Shown: positions 47,501-61,400 of the stretch, piece after piece
Numbering within the stretch: position 1 is the stretch's first letter
Layout: each line of letters begins with the position of its first letter
NCBI RefSeq assembly: GCF_018320785.1
Contig: NC_054875.1
Location: 342,001 to 406,000 of the forward strand
DNA length: 64,000 bases
DNA from: Cheilinus undulatus
Taxonomy: Eukaryota > Chordata > Actinopteri > Labriformes > Labridae
Direction of reading: 5' to 3'
Program-made: the position numbers and the translations under genes
The notes under the pieces: model-generated
What the model saw: only the letters and a program-made list of their open reading frames with translations
Database searches by the model: none
Told to the model about the DNA's origin: nothing

Positions 47501-50500
47501 AGATCAACAGACAGGGGTCCTAGATCAACAGACAGGGGTCCTAGATCAACAGACAGGGGTCCTAGATCAACAGACAGGGGTCCTAGATCAATAGACAGAG
47601 GTGCTAGATCAACAGACAGGTGTCCTAGATCAACAGACACATGTCCTAGATCAACAGGCAGGTGTCCTAGATCAACAGACAGGGGTCCTAGATCAACAGA
47701 CAGGGGTCCTAGATCAATAGACAGAGGTGCTAGATCAACAGACAGGTGTCCTAGATCAACAGACACATGTCCTAGATCAACAGGCAGGTGTCCTAGATCC
47801 ACAGACAGGTGTCCTAGATCAACAGGCAGGTGTCTTAGATCAACAGACAGGCTTCCTAGATGAACAGACAGGGGTCCTTGGTCAACAAACAGGGGTCCTA
47901 AATTAAACAGATCAACAGACAGGGGTCCTAGATCAACAGACAGGGGTCCTAGATCAACAGACAGGGGTCCTAGATCAACAGACAGGTGTCCTAGATCAAT
48001 AGACAGGGGTCCTAGATCAACAGACAGGTGTCCTAGATCAACAGACAGGGGTCCTAGATCAACAGACAGGTGTCCTAGAACGAAAGACGGGGTCCTTGAT
48101 CAATAGACAGGGGTTCTAGATCAACAGACAGGTGTCTTAGATCAACAGACAGGCTTCCTAGATGAACAGACAGGGGTCCTTGGTCAACAAACAGGGGTCC
48201 TAAATTAAACAGATCAACAGACAGGGGTCCTAGATCAACAGACAGGGGTCCTAGATCAACAGACAGGGGTCCTAGATCAACAGACAGGTGTCCTAGGTCA
48301 ATAGACAGGAGTCCTAGATCAACAGACAGGTGTCCTAGATCAACAGACAGGGGTCCTAGATCAACAGACAGGTGTCCTAGAACAAAAGACAGGGTCCTTG
48401 ATCAATAGACAGGGGTTCTAGATCAACAGACAGGGGTCCTAGATCAACAGACAGGGGTCCTAAAATGAAAGACAGGGGTCCTAGATCAACAGACAGGGGT
48501 CCTAGATCAATAGACAGGGGTTCTAGATCAACAGACAGGGGTCCTAGATCAACAGACAGGGGTCCTAGAATGAAAGACGGGTCCTAGATCAACAGACAGG
48601 GGTCCTAGATCAACAGACAGGGGTCCTAGATCAACAGACAGGGGTTCTAGATCAACAGACAGGGGTCCTAGATCAATAGACAGGGGTGCTAGATCAACAG
48701 ACAGGTGTCCTAGATCAACAGACACATGTCCTAGATCAACAGGCAGGTGTCCTAGATCCACAGACAGGTGTCCTAGATCAACAGACAGGGGTCCTAGATC
48801 AACAGACAGGGGTGCTAGATCAACAGACAGGTGTCCTAGATCAACAGACACATGTCCTAGATCAACAGGCAGGTGTCCTAGATCCACAGACAGGTGTCCT
48901 AGATCAACAGACAGGGGTCCTAGATCAACAGACCGGTGTCCTAGATCAAGAGACAGGTGTTCCAGGTCAATAGACAGGTGTCCTAGATCAACAGACAGGT
49001 GTCCTAGATCAACAGACACATGTCCTAGATCAACAGGCAGGTGTCCTAGATCCACAGACAGGTGTCCTAGATCAACAGGCAGGTGTCTTAGATCAACAGA
49101 CAGGCTTCCTAGATGAACAGACAGGGGTCCTTGGTCAACAAACAGGGGTCCTAAATTAAACAGATCAACAGACAGGGGTCCTAGATCAACAGACAGGGGT
49201 CCTAGATCAACAGACAGGGGTCCTAGATCAACAGACAGGTGTCCTAGATCAATAGACAGGGGTCCTAGATCAACAGACAGGTGTCCTAGAACGAAAGACG
49301 GGGTCCTTGATCAATAGACAGGGGTTCTAGATCAACAGACAGGTGTCTTAGATCAACAGACAGGCTTCCTAGATGAACAGACAGGGGTCCTTGGTCAACA
49401 AACAGGGGTCCTAAATTAAACAGATCAACAGACAGGGGTCCTAGATCAACAGACAGGGGTCCTAGATCAACAGACAGGGGTCCTAGATCAACAGACAGGT
49501 GTCCTAGGTCAATAGACAGGAGTCCTAGATCAACAGACAGGTGTCCTAGATCAACAGACAGGGGTCCTAGATCAACAGACAGGTGTCCTAGAACAAAAGA
49601 CAGGGTCCTTGATCAATAGACAGGGGTTCTAGATCAACAGACAGGGGTCCTAGATCAACAGACAGGGGTCCTAAAATGAAAGACAGGGGTCCTAGATCAA
49701 CAGACAGGGGTCCTAGATCAATAGACAGGGGTTCTAGATCAACAGACAGGGGTCCTAGATCAACAGACAGGGGTCCTAGAATGAAAGACGGGTCCTAGAT
49801 CAACAGACAGGGGTCCTAGATCAACAGACAGGGGTCCTAGATCAACAGACAGGGGTTCTAGATCAACAGACAGGGGTCCTAGATCAACAGACAGGGGTCC
49901 TAGATCAACAGACAGGGGTTCTCGATCAACAGACAGGGTCCTAGATCAACAGACAGGGGTCCTAGATCAACAGACAGGGGTCCTATAATTAATGACGGGG
50001 TCCTAGATCAACAGACAGGGGTCCTAGATCAACAGACAGGGGTCCTAGATCAACAGACAGGGGTTCTAGATCAACAGACAGGGGTCCTAGATCAACAGAC
50101 AGGGGTCCTAGATCAACAGACAGGTGTCCTAGATCAACAGACAGGGGTCCTAGATCAACAGACAGGGGTTCTAGATCAACAGACAGGGGTCCTAGATCAA
50201 CAGACAGGGGTCCTAGATCAACAGACAGGTGTCCTAGATCAACAGACAGGGGTCCTAGATCAACAGACAGGGGTTCTAGATCAACAGACAGGGGTCCTAG
50301 ATCAACAGACAGGGGTCCTAGATCAACAGACAGGGGTCCTAGATCAACAGACAGGGGTCCTAGATCAACAGACAGGTGTCCTAGATCAACAGACAGGGGT
50401 CCTAGATCAACAGACAGGGGTTCTAGATCAACAGACAGGGGTCCTAGATCAACAGACAGGGGTCCTAGATCAACAGACAGGGGTCCTAGATCAACAGACA

Positions 50501-50655
50501 GGGGTCCTAGATCAACAGACAGGGTTCATAGATCAACAGACAGGTGTCCTAGATCAACAGACAGGGGTCCTAGATCAACAGACAGGGGTCCTAGATCAAC
50601 AGACAGGGGTCCTAGATCAACAGACAGGGGTCCTAGATCAACAGACAGGTGTCCT
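44514..50655 (+). repeat. 21-bp minisatellite (about 290 copies) with higher-order structure
   Basis: Units read TCCTAGATCAACAGACAGGG plus G or T. A distinctive block (AGGCTTCCTAGATGAACAGA, then CCTTGGTCAACAAACAGG and CCTAAATTAAACAG) recurs at 46321, 46623, 47849, 48151, 49102 and 49362. Two pairs are exactly 1,528 bp apart, which gives higher-order copies of 1.2-1.5 kb. The stretch at 46830-47580 is almost uniform. Open frames of up to about 350 codons (peptides STDRGPR or VDLGPLS) are caused by the 21-bp period. Confidence 0.96.
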
Positions 50656-50699
50656 GGTCCTATGATTATCTGCAGCAACACACTCAGCATGTGTCAATG
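50656..50699. other. unique spacer
   Basis: This short sequence separates the 21-bp array from the GT-rich tract. No feature is seen. Confidence 0.5.
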
Positions 50700-51330
50700 T
50701 TGACGTGTGTTGAGCCTGTGTTAGTTAGTTTTATGGAGTAGTGTGTGTTTGTGTGTATTGTACGTGTGGTTTTGTGTGTATTGTGTATGGAAGTGTGTAT
50801 ATGGGTGTAGTTGTGTTTGTATCGTGTGTGTGGAAGTGTATTGGTGTGTATTTGTGTGTGTATTGTGTGTGTAGTTGTGTGTATTGGTGTGTATTTGTGT
50901 GTGTATTGTGTATGTAGTTGTGTGTATTGGTGTGTATTGTGTGTATTGTGTGTGTATTGTGTGTGTATTGTGTGGGGTATTTTTGGTATTTGTGTGTAGT
51001 TGGATGTATTTGTGTGTGTATTGTGTGTGGGGGTGTGTGTGTATTGTGTGTGTATCAAGTGTGTATTGGTGTGTGTATTGTGTGTGTAGTTGTGTGTGTA
51101 TTGTGTGAGTATTGTGTGTATATTGTGTGTGTAGTTGTGTGTATTGTGTGTGTATCATGTGTGTACTGGTGTTTTGTTTTTGGTATTTGTGTGTAGTTCT
51201 GTGTATTTGTGTGTATTGCTGTGAATTTGTGTGTATTGTGTGTATATCGTGTGTGTATTGGTGTGTTTTTTTGGTACTTGTGTGTATTGGTGTGTATTTG
51301 TGTGTGTATTGTTTGCGTATCGTTTGTGTC
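50700..51330 (+). repeat. GT-rich simple sequence with TGTGTGTATT-type units
   Basis: This is irregular tandem sequence of GTGTGTATTG, GTGTGTATTTGTG and GTAGTTGTGTG. Such alternating purine-pyrimidine DNA can adopt Z-form. Open frames on both strands are compositional. Confidence 0.9.
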
Positions 51331-51640
51331 CAGCAGCGGCTAACAGGAGCTGACAGCTGTAGCGCTGTGTGGCGGTCATTACCCAGTGGGCGGGCTCTAG
51401 GGGGGTGACACCCGTCCCATTGACCACCCTCAGGGAGCCGGGCTTTTCTGTACCGCCGACCCACGTTGCACATTCCTGAGCTGAACCGTGGCGTGTGGCT
51501 TCACACAGAGCCAGCATCATTCAGTCACACAATAAACGCACCATTAGGTCATAGAAACTGACCAATCAGAGAAGAGAAAATCATCTAGTGGGTATATGCC
51601 TCTGAGAGAAACCAACAAAACTTTCTGACTGCCCAGTTAG
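51331..51640. other. GC-rich unique island, unidentified
   Basis: At 51335-51500 the sequence is GC-rich, non-repetitive and unlike its surroundings. On the minus strand it is open across the island (peptide words WVGGTEKPGSLRVVNGTGV and LEPAHWVMTATQRYSCQLL). It also has a possible donor CACTGG|GTAATG. I do not recognise a family. It could be a coding exon, a 5' UTR exon of a minus-strand gene such as PLAGL2, or a retroelement fragment. Confidence 0.3.
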
Positions 51641-51649
51641 GCTGTTAAA

Positions 51650-52440
51650 ATCACAATCAATGATAAATAATCAATACTGATAAATCATAAAGACTGATCA
51701 ATGATACATACTGATCAATGATGAAAACTGATCAATGATGAACACTGATAAATAATGAACACTGATCAATGATAAATACTGATCAATGATGAAAACTGAT
51801 CAATGATAAATACTGATCAATGATAAAAAAAAACTGATCAATGATATATACTGATCAAAGATGAACACTGATCAATGAAGAATACTGATCAATGATGAAC
51901 ACTGATCAATGATGAAAACTGATTAATGATAAATACTGATCAGTGATAAATACTGATCAATGATGAATACTGATATTGATGAACTGATCAATGACTGATA
52001 CTGATCAATGATTAATACAGATAAATACTGATCAATGATAAATACTGATCAATGATGAATACTGATCAATGATGAATACTGATCAGTGATAAATACTGAT
52101 CAATGATGAATACTAATCAGTGATAAAAACTGATCAGTGATAAATACTGATCAATGATGAATACTGATATTGATGAACTGATCAATGACTGATACTGATC
52201 AATGATTAATACAGATAAATACTGATCAATGATAAATACTGATCAATGATGAATACTGATCAATGATGAATACTGATCAGTGATAAATACTGATCAATGA
52301 TGAATACTGATAAATATGAATACTGACCATTATAAATACTGATCAATGATAATACTGATAATGATAAACTGATCAATGACTGATACTGATTTAATGATTA
52401 ATACAGATAAATACTGATCAATGAAAAATTTGAATAAATG
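51650..52440 (+). repeat. 17-bp minisatellite, ACTGATCAATGATGAAT type (about 45 copies)
   Basis: The unit is ACTGATCAATGATGAAT, with variants AAATACTG, GATCAGTGAT and GATATTGATGAACTG. A block starting TGATATTGATGAACTG at 51971 recurs at 52165, 194 bp later, with the same following variants. Confidence 0.92.
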
Positions 52441-55400
52441 ATCATCTCTTTAGTCTCTCACCATGTCTCTAGTTTCTCTCTAGTCTCTGAGCATGTCTCT
52501 AGTCTCTGAGCATGTCTCTAGTCTCTGAGCATGTGTCTAGTCTCTCTCTAGTCTCTATGCATTTCTCTAGTTTCTCCCTCTAGTCTCTGAGCATGTCTCT
52601 AGTCTCTCTCTAGTCTCTGAACAAGTCTCTAGTCCCTCTATAGTCTCTGAGCATGTCTCTCTTTTGTTTCTCTCTCTAGTCTCTGAGCACATCTCCAGTC
52701 TCCCTCTAGTCTTCGAGCATGTCTCTAGTTTCTCCCTCTAGTGTCTGAGCATTACTCTAGTTTCTCCCTCTAGTCTCTGAGAATGTCTCTAGTTACTCCC
52801 TATAGTCTCCGACCATGTGTCTAGTTTTTCTCCCTAGTCTCTCAGCATGTCTCTAGTCTCTCTCTAGTCTCTGACCATGTCTCTGGTTTCTCCCTTTAGT
52901 CTCTGGGCATGTCTCTAGTATCTCCCTCTAGTCTCTGAGCATGTCTCCAGTGTCTCCCTCTAGTCTCTAAGCATGTCTCTAGTTTCTCCCTCTAGTCTCT
53001 GAGCATGTGTCTAGTCCCTCTCTAGTCTCAGAGCATGTCTCTAGTCTCTCCCTCTAGTCTCTGAGCATGTCTCTAGTTTCTCTCCCTCTAGTCTCTGAAC
53101 ATGTTTCTTGTCCCTCTCTAGTCTCTGAGCATGTCTCTACTTTCTCCCTCTAGTCTCTAAGCATGTCTCTAGTCTCTCTCTAGTCTTTGAGCATGCCTCC
53201 AGTTTCTCCCTCTAGTCTCTGAGCATGTCTCTAGTCTCTCTCTAGTCTTTGAGCATGCCTCCAGTTTCTCCCTCTAGTCTCTGAGCATGTGTCTAGTCTC
53301 TCTCTAGGCTCTGAGCATGTCTCTAGTGTCTCCGTCTAGTCTCTGAGCATGTCTTTAGTTTCTCCCTCTAGTCTCTGAGCATGTCTCTAGTTTCTCCCTC
53401 CAGTCTCTGTGCATATCTCTCTAGTTTCTCTATAGTCTCTGAGCATGTCTCTCGTCTCTCTCTAGTCTCTGAGCATGTCTCTAGTCTCTCCCTCTAGTCT
53501 CTGAACATGTCTCTAGTTTCTCTTTATAGTCTCTGAACATGTCTCTATTTTCTCTCTCAAGTCTCTGAGCATGTGTCTAGTCTCTCTCTAGTCTCCAAGC
53601 ATGTCTCTAGCGTCTCCCTCTAGTCTCCGAGCATGTCTCTAGTTTTTTTCCCTAGTCTCTGAGCATGTCTCTAGTTTCTCTCTCTCATTTCTGAGCATGT
53701 CTCTAGTCTCTCTCTAGTGTCTGAGCATGTCTCTAGTTTCTCCCTCTAGTCTCTGAACATGTCTCTGGTGTCTCCCTCTAGTCTCTGATCGTGTCTCTAG
53801 TTTCTCCCTCTAGTCTCTGAGCATGTCTCTAGTGTCTCCCTCTAGTCTCTAAGCATGTCTCTAGTTTCTCCCTCTAGTCTCTGAGCATGTGTCTAGTCTC
53901 TCTCTAGTCTGAGAGCATGTCTCTAGTTTCTCCCTCTAGTCTCTGAGCATGTCTCTAGTTTCTCCCTGTAGTCTCTGAACATGTTTCTTGTCCCTCTCTA
54001 GTCTCTGAGCATTTCTCTATTTTCCCCCTCTAGTCTCTGAGCATGTCTCTAGTCTCTTTCTATTCTTTGAGCATGCCTCCAGTTTCTCCCTCTAGTCTCT
54101 GAGCATGTGTCTAGTCTCTCTCTAGGCTCTGAGCATGTCTCTAGTTTCTCCCTCTAGTCTCTGAGCATGGCTCTAGTTTCTCTCTAGTCTCTGAGCATGT
54201 CTCTAGATTCTCCCTCCAGTCTCTGAGCATGGCTCTAGTTTCTCTCTAGTCTCTGAGCATGTCTTTAGTTTCTCCCTGTAGTCCCTGAGCATGGCTCTAG
54301 TTTCTCTCTAGTCTCTGAGCAGGTCTCTAGATTCTCCCTCCAGTCTCTGAGCATGGCTCTAGTTTCTCTCTAGTCTCTGAGCATGTCTCTTGTCTCTCTC
54401 TAGTTTCCGAGCATGTCTCTAGTTTCTCCCTCTAGTCTCTGAGCATGTCACTAGTTTCTCCCTCTAGTGTCTGAGCATTACTCTAGTTTCTCCCTCTAGT
54501 CTCCGAGCATGTCTCTTGTCTCTCTCTAGTCTCTGAGCATGTCTCTAGTCCCTCCCTCTAGTCTCTGAACATGTCTCTAGTTTCTCTCTATAGTCTCTGA
54601 ACATGTCTCTATTTTCTCTCTCAAGTCTCTGAGCATGTGTCTAGTCTCTCTCTAGTCTCAAAGCATGTCTCTAGTTTCTCCCTCTAGTCTCCGAGCATGT
54701 CTCTAGTTTTTTTCCCTAGTCTCTCAGCATGTCTCTAGTCTCTCTCTCTCATTTCTGAGCATGTCTCTAGTTTCTCCCTCTAGTCTCTGAGCATGGCTCT
54801 AGTTTCTCTCTAGTCTCTGAGCATGTCTGTAGATTCTCCCTCCAGTCTCTGAGCATGGCTCTAGTTTCTCTCTAGTCTCTGAGCATGTCTTTAGTTTCTC
54901 CCTGTAGTCTCTGAGCATGGCTCTAGTTTCTCTCTAGTCTCTGAGCATGTCTCTAGATTCTCCCTCCAGTCTCTGAGCATGGCTCTAGTTTCTCTCTAGT
55001 CTCTGAGCATGTCACTAGTTTCTCCCTCTAGTGTTTGAGCATGTCTCTAGTCCCTCCCTCTAGTCTCTGAACATGTCTCTATTTTTTCTCTCAAGTCTCT
55101 GAGCATGTGTCTAGTCTCTCTCTAGTCTCCGAGCATGTCTCTAGTTTCTCCCTCTAGTCTCCGACCATGTCTCTAGTTTTTTTCCCTAGTCTCTGAGCAT
55201 GTCTCTAGTTTCTCTCTCTCATTTCTGAGCATGTCTCTAGTTTCTCCCTCTAGTCTCTGAGCATGTCTCTGGTGTCTCCCTCTAGTCTAAGCATGTCTCT
55301 AGTTTCTCCCTCTAGTCTCTGAGCATGTCTCTAGTTTCTCTCTCTAGTCTCTGAGCATGTCTCTAGTTTCTCCCTCTAGTCTCTGAGCATGTCTCTAGTT

Positions 55401-58400
55401 TCTCCCTCTAGCCTCTGAGCATGTTTATAGTCTCTCTCTAGTTTCTGAGCATGTCTCTAGTTACTCTCTAGTCTCTGAACATGTCTCTAGTCCCTCTATA
55501 GTCTCTGAGCATGTCTCTCTTTAGTTTCTATCTCTAGTCTCTGAGCACATCTCTAGTCTCCCTCTAGTTTCCGAGCATGTCTCTAGTTTCTCCCTCTAGT
55601 CTCTGAGCATGTCACTAGTTTCTCCCTCTAGTGTCTGAGCATTACTCTAGTTTCTCCCTCTAGTCTCCGAGCATGTCTCTTGTCTCTCTCTAGTCTCTGA
55701 GCATGTCTCTAGTCCCTCCCTCTAGTCTCTGAACATGTCTCTAGTTTCTCTCTATAGTCTCTGAACATGTCTCTATTTTCTCTCTCAAGTCTCTGAGCAT
55801 GTGTCTAGTCTCTCTCTAGTCTCCGAGCATGTCTCTAGTTTCTCCCTCTAGTCTCCGAGCATGTCTCTAGTTTTTTTCCCTAGTCTCTCAGCATGTCTCT
55901 AGTCTCTCTCTCTCATTTCTGAGCATGTCTCTAGTTTCTCCCTCTAGTCTCTGAGCATGTCTCTGGTGTCTCCCTCTAGTGTCTGAGCATGTCTCTAGTT
56001 TCTCCCTCTAGTCTCTGATCGTGTCTCTAGTTTCTCCCTCTAGTCTCTGAGCATGTGTCTAGTCTCTCTCTAGTCTCTGAGCATGTCTCTTGTTTCTCCC
56101 TCTAGTCTTTGAGCGTGTTTATAGTCTCTCTCTAGTTTCTGAGCATGTCTCTAGTTACTCTCTAGTCTCAGAGCATGTCTCTAGTTTCTCCCTCTAGTCT
56201 CTGAACATGTTTCTAGTCCCTCTCTAGTCTCTGAGCATTTCTCTAGTTTCTCCCTAGTCTCTGAGCATGTCTCTAGTCTCTTTCTAGTCTTTGAGCATGC
56301 CTCCAGTTTCTCCCTCTAGTCTCTGAGCATGTGTCTAGTCTCTCTCTAGGCTCTGAGCATGTCTCTAGTGATTCCCTCTAGTCTCTGAGCATGTCTCTGG
56401 TTTCTCCCTCTAGTCTCTAAGTATGTCTCTAGATTCTCCCTCCAGTCTCTGAGCATGTCACTAGTTTCTCTATAGTCTCTGAGCATGTCTCTAGTCTCTC
56501 TCTAGTCTCTGAGCATGTCTCTTGTCTCCCTCTCATTTCTGAGCATGTCTCTAGTCTCTCTCTAGTCTCTGAGCATGTCTCTAGTTTCTCCCTCTAGTCT
56601 CTGAACATGTCTCTAGTCTCTCTCTAGTCTCTGAGCATGTCTCTGGTGTCTCCCTCTAGTCTAAGCATGTCTCTAGTTTCTCCCTCTAGTCTCTGATCGT
56701 GTCTCTAGTTTCTACCTCTAGTCTCTGAGCATGTGTCTAGTCTCTCTCTAGTCTCTGAGCATGTCTCTAGTTTCTCCCTCTAGTCTCTGACCATGTCTCT
56801 AGTTTCTCCCTCTAGTCTCTGAGCATGTTTATAGTCTCTCTCTAGTCTCTGAGAATGTCTCTGGTAACTCCCTCTAGTCTCCGACCATGTGTCTAGTTTT
56901 TCTCCCTAGTCTCTGAGCATGTCTCTAGTCCCTCTCTAGTCTCTGAACATGTCTCTATTTTCTCTCTCAAGTCTCTGAGCATGTCTCTAGTCTCTCTCTA
57001 GTCTCTGAGCATGTCTCTACTTTCTCCCTCTAGTCTCTGAGCATGTCTCTAGTTTCTCTCTCTCATTTCTGAGCATGTCTCTAGTCTCTCTCTAGTCTCT
57101 GAGCATGTCTCTAGTTTCTCCCTCTAGTCTCTGATCATGTCTCTAGTCTCTCTCTAGTCTCTGAGCATGTCTCTGGTGTCTCCCTCTAGTCTAAGCATGT
57201 CTCTAGTTTCTCCCTGTAGTCTCTGAGCATGTGTCTAGTCTCTCTCTAGTCTCAGAGCATGTCTCTAGTCTCTCTCTAGTCTCTGAACATGTCTCTAGTC
57301 CCTCTATAGTCTCAGAGCATGTCTCTAGTTTCTCCCTCTAGTCTCTGAGCATGTCTTTAGTCTCCCTCTAGTCTCCGAGCATGTCTCTAGTTTCTCCCTC
57401 TAGTCTCCAAGCATGTCACTAGTTTCTCCCTCTAGTGTTTGAGCATGTCTCTAGTTTCTCCCTCTAGTCTCTGAACATGTCTCTAGTTTCTCTCTCAAGT
57501 CTCTGAACATGTCTCTACTTTCTCCCTCTAGTCTCTGAGCATGTCTCTAGTCTCTTTCTAGTCTCTGAGTATGTCTCTAGTTTCTCCCTCCAGTCTCTGA
57601 GAATGTGTCTAGTCTCTCTCTAGTCTCTGAGCATGTCTGTAGTTTCTCCCTCTAGTCTCTGAGCATGTTTATAGTCTCTCTCTAGTTTCCGAGCATGTGT
57701 CTAGTCTCTCTCTAGTCTCTGAGCATGTCTCTAGTTTCTCCCTCTAGTCTCTGAGCATGTCTCTAGTTTCTCCCTCTAGTCTCTGAGCATGTTTATAGTC
57801 TCTCTCTAGTTTCTGAGCATGTCTCTAGTTACTCTCTAGTCTCTGAGCATGTCTCTAGTCCCTCTCTAGTCTCAGAGCATGTCTCTAGTTTCTCCCTCTA
57901 GTCTCTGAGCATGTCTCTAGTTTCTCCATCCAGTCTCTGAGCATGTCTTTAGTGTCTCCCTCTAGTCTCTAAGCATGTCTCTAGTTTCTCCCTCTAGTCT
58001 CTGAGCATGTCTCTAGTCTCTCTCTAGTCTCTGAACATGTCTCTAGTCCCTCTATAGTCTCTGAGCATGTCTCTCTTTAGTTTCTCTTTCTAGTCTCTGA
58101 GCATGTCTCTAGTCTCCTTCTAGTCTCCGAGCATGTCTCTAGTTTCTCTCTCTAGTCTCTGAGAATGTCACTAGTTTCTCCCTCTAGTGTCTGAGCATTA
58201 CTCTAGTTTCTCCCTCTAGTCTCCGAGCATGTCTCTAGTTTCTCCCTCTAATCTCTGAGCATGTCACTAGTCTCTCTCTCTAGTCTCTGAGCATGTCTCT
58301 AGGTACTCCCTCTAGTCTCTGACCATGTGTCAAGTTTTTCTCCCTAGTCTGTGAGCATGTCTCTAGTCTCTCTCTAGTCTCTGAGCATGTCTCTGGTATC

Positions 58401-61400
58401 TCCCTCTAGTCCCTGGGCATGTCTCTAGTTTCTCCCTCTAGTCTCTGATCATGTCTCTAGTCTCTCTCTAGTCTCTGAGCATGTCTCTGGTGTCTCCCTC
58501 TAGTCTAAGCATGTCTCTAGTTTCTCCCTCTAGTCTCTGATCGTGTCTCTAGTTTCTCCCTCTAGTCTCAGAGCATGTGGCTAGTCTCTCTCTAGTCTCT
58601 GAGCATGTGTCTAGTCTCTCTCTAGTCTCAGAGCATGTCTCTAGTTACTCTCTAGTCTCCGACCATGTGTCTAGTTTTTCTCCCTAGTCTCTGAGCATGT
58701 CTCTAGTCTCTCTCTAGTCTTTGAGCATGTCTCTGGTTTCTCCCTCTAGTCTCTGGGCATGTCTCTAGGGTCTCCGTCTAGTCTCTTAGCATGTGTCTAG
58801 TCTCTTTCTAGTCTCAGAGCATATCTCTAGTTTCTCCCTCTAGTCTCTGAGCATGTCTCTAGTTTCTCCCTCTAGTCTCTGAGCATGTCTCTAGTTTCTC
58901 CCTCTAGTCTCTGAACATGTTTCTAGTCCCTCTCTAGTCTCTGAGCATGTCTCTAGTCTCCCTCTAGTCTCCGAGCATGTCTCTAGTTTCTCCCTCTAGT
59001 CTCCAAGCATGTCACTAGTTTCTCCCTCTAGTGTTTGAGCATGTCTCTAGTTTCTCCCTCTAGTCTCTGAACATGTCTCTAGTTTCTCTCTCAAGTCTCT
59101 GAACATGTCTCTACTTTCTCCCTCTAGTCTCTGAGCATGTCTCTAGTCTCTTTCTAGTCTCTAAGTATGTCTCTAGTTTCTCCCTCCAGTCTCTGAGAAT
59201 GTGTCTAGTCTCTCTCTAGTCTCTGAGCATGTCTCTAGTTTCTCCCTCTAGTCTCTGAGCATGTTTATAGTCTCTCTCTAGTTTCCGAGCATGTGTCTAG
59301 TCTCTCTCTAGTCTCTGAGCATGTCTCTAGTTTCTCCCTCTAGTCTCTGAGCATGTCTCTAGTTTCTCCCTCTAGTCTCTGAGCATGTTTATAGTCTCTC
59401 TCTAGTTTCTGAGCATGTCTCTAGTTACTCTCTAGTCTCTGAGCATGTCTCTAGTCCCTCTCTAGTCTCAGAGCATGTCTCTAGTTTCTCCCTCTAGTCT
59501 CTGAGCATGTCTCTAGTTTCTCCATCCAGTCTCTGAGCATGTCTTTAGTGTCTCCCTCTAGTCTCTAAGCATGTCTCTAGTTTCTCCCTCTAGTCTCTGA
59601 GCATGTCTCTAGTCTCTCTCTAGTCTCTGAACATGTCTCTAGTCCCTCTATAGTCTCTGAGCATGTCTCTCTTTAGTTTCTCTCTCTAGTCTCTGAGCAT
59701 GTCTCTAGTCTCCTTCTAGTCTCCGAGCATGTCTCTAGTTTCTCTCTCTAGTCTCTGAGAATGTCACTAGTTTCTCCCTCTAGTGTCTGAGCATTACTCT
59801 AGTTTCTCCCTCTAGTCTCCGAGCATGTCTCTAGTTTCTCCCTCTAATCTCTGAGCATGTCACTAGTCTCTCTCTCTAGTCTCTGAGCATGTCTCTAGGT
59901 ACTCCCTCTAGTCTCTGACCATGTGTCAAGTTTTTCTCCCTAGTCTGTGAGCATGTCTCTAGTCTCTCTCTAGTCTCTGAGCATGTCTCTGGTATCTCCC
60001 TCTAGTCCCTGGGCATGTCTCTAGTTTCTCCCTCTAGTCTCTGATCATGTCTCTAGTCTCTCTCTAGTCTCTGAGCATGTCTCTGGTGTCTCCCTCTAGT
60101 CTAAGCATGTCTCTAGTTTCTCCCTCTAGTCTCTGATCGTGTCTCTAGTTTCTCCCTCTAGTCTCAGAGCATGTGGCTAGTCTCTCTCTAGTCTCTGAGC
60201 ATGTGTCTAGTCTCTCTCTAGTCTCAGAGCATGTCTCTAGTTACTCTCTAGTCTCCGACCATGTGTCTAGTTTTTCTCCCTAGTCTCTGAGCATGTCTCT
60301 AGTCTCTCTCTAGTCTTTGAGCATGTCTCTGGTTTCTCCCTCTAGTCTCTGGGCATGTCTCTAGGGTCTCCGTCTAGTCTCTTAGCATGTGTCTAGTCTC
60401 TCTCTAGTCTCAGAGCATATCTCTAGTTTCTCCCTCTAGTCTCTGAGCATGTCTCTAGTTTCTCCCTGTAGTCTCTGAGCATGTCTCTAGTTTCTCCCTC
60501 TAGTCTCTGAACATGTTTCTAGTCCCTCTCTAGTCTCTGAGCATTTCTCTAGTTTCTCCCTAGTCTCTGAGCTTGTCTCTAGTTTCTCCCTCTAGTCTTT
60601 GAGCATGCCTCCAGTTTCTCCCTCTAGTCTCTGAGCATGTGTCTAGTCTCTCTCTAGGCTCTGAGCATGTCTCTAGTGATTCCCTCTAGTCTCTGAGCAT
60701 GTCTCTGGTTTCTCCCTCTAGTCTCTAAGTATGTCTCTAGATTCTCCCTCCAGTCTCTGAGCATGTCACTAGTTTCTCTATAGTCTCTGAGCATGTCTCT
60801 AGTCTCTCTCTAGTCTCTGAGCATGTCTCTTGTCTCCCTCTCATTTCTGAGCATGTCTCTAGTCTCTCTCTAGTCTCTGAGCATGTCTCTAGTTTCTCCC
60901 TCTAGTCTCTGAACATGTCTCTAGTCTCTCTCTAGTCTCTGAGCATGTCTCTGGTGTCTCCCTCTAGTCTAAGCATGTCTCTAGTTTCTCCCTCTAGTCT
61001 CTGATCGTGTCTCCAGTTTCTACCTCTAGTCTCTGAGCATGTGTCTAGTCTCTCTCTAGTCTCTGAGCATGTCTCTAGTTTCTCCCTCTAGTCTCTGACC
61101 ATGTCTCTAGTTTCTCCCTCTAGTCTCTGAGCATGTTTATAGTCTCTCTCTAGTCTCTGAGAATGTCTCTGGTTACTCCCTCTAGTCTCCTACCATGTGT
61201 CTAGTTTTTCTCCCTAGTCTCAGAGCATGTCTCAAGTCTCTCTCTAGTCTCTGAACATGTCTTTATTTTCTCTCTCAAGTCTCTGAGCATGTCTCTAGTC
61301 TCTCTCTAGTCTCTGAGCATGTCTCTAGTTTCTCTCTCTAGTCTCTGAGCATGTCTCTAGTTTCTCTCTCTCATTTCTGAGCATGTCTCTAGTCTCTCTC

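Noticed and set aside
44839..49055. Open frames with 7-residue repeats (STDRGPR, VDLGPLS) in the 21-bp array
   Set aside because: Caused by the 21-bp period; open on both strands, with no start context, splice signals or non-repetitive domain.
50700..51330. Cysteine/valine-rich or His/Thr-rich open frames in the GT tract
   Set aside because: Compositional consequence of GTGTGTATT simple sequence on both strands.
16024..52440. Common origin of the GATC-rich arrays at 16024 and 51650
   Set aside because: Both contain TGATC(G/A)AT-like words, but unit lengths (28 and 17 bp) and the rest of the units do not align convincingly.
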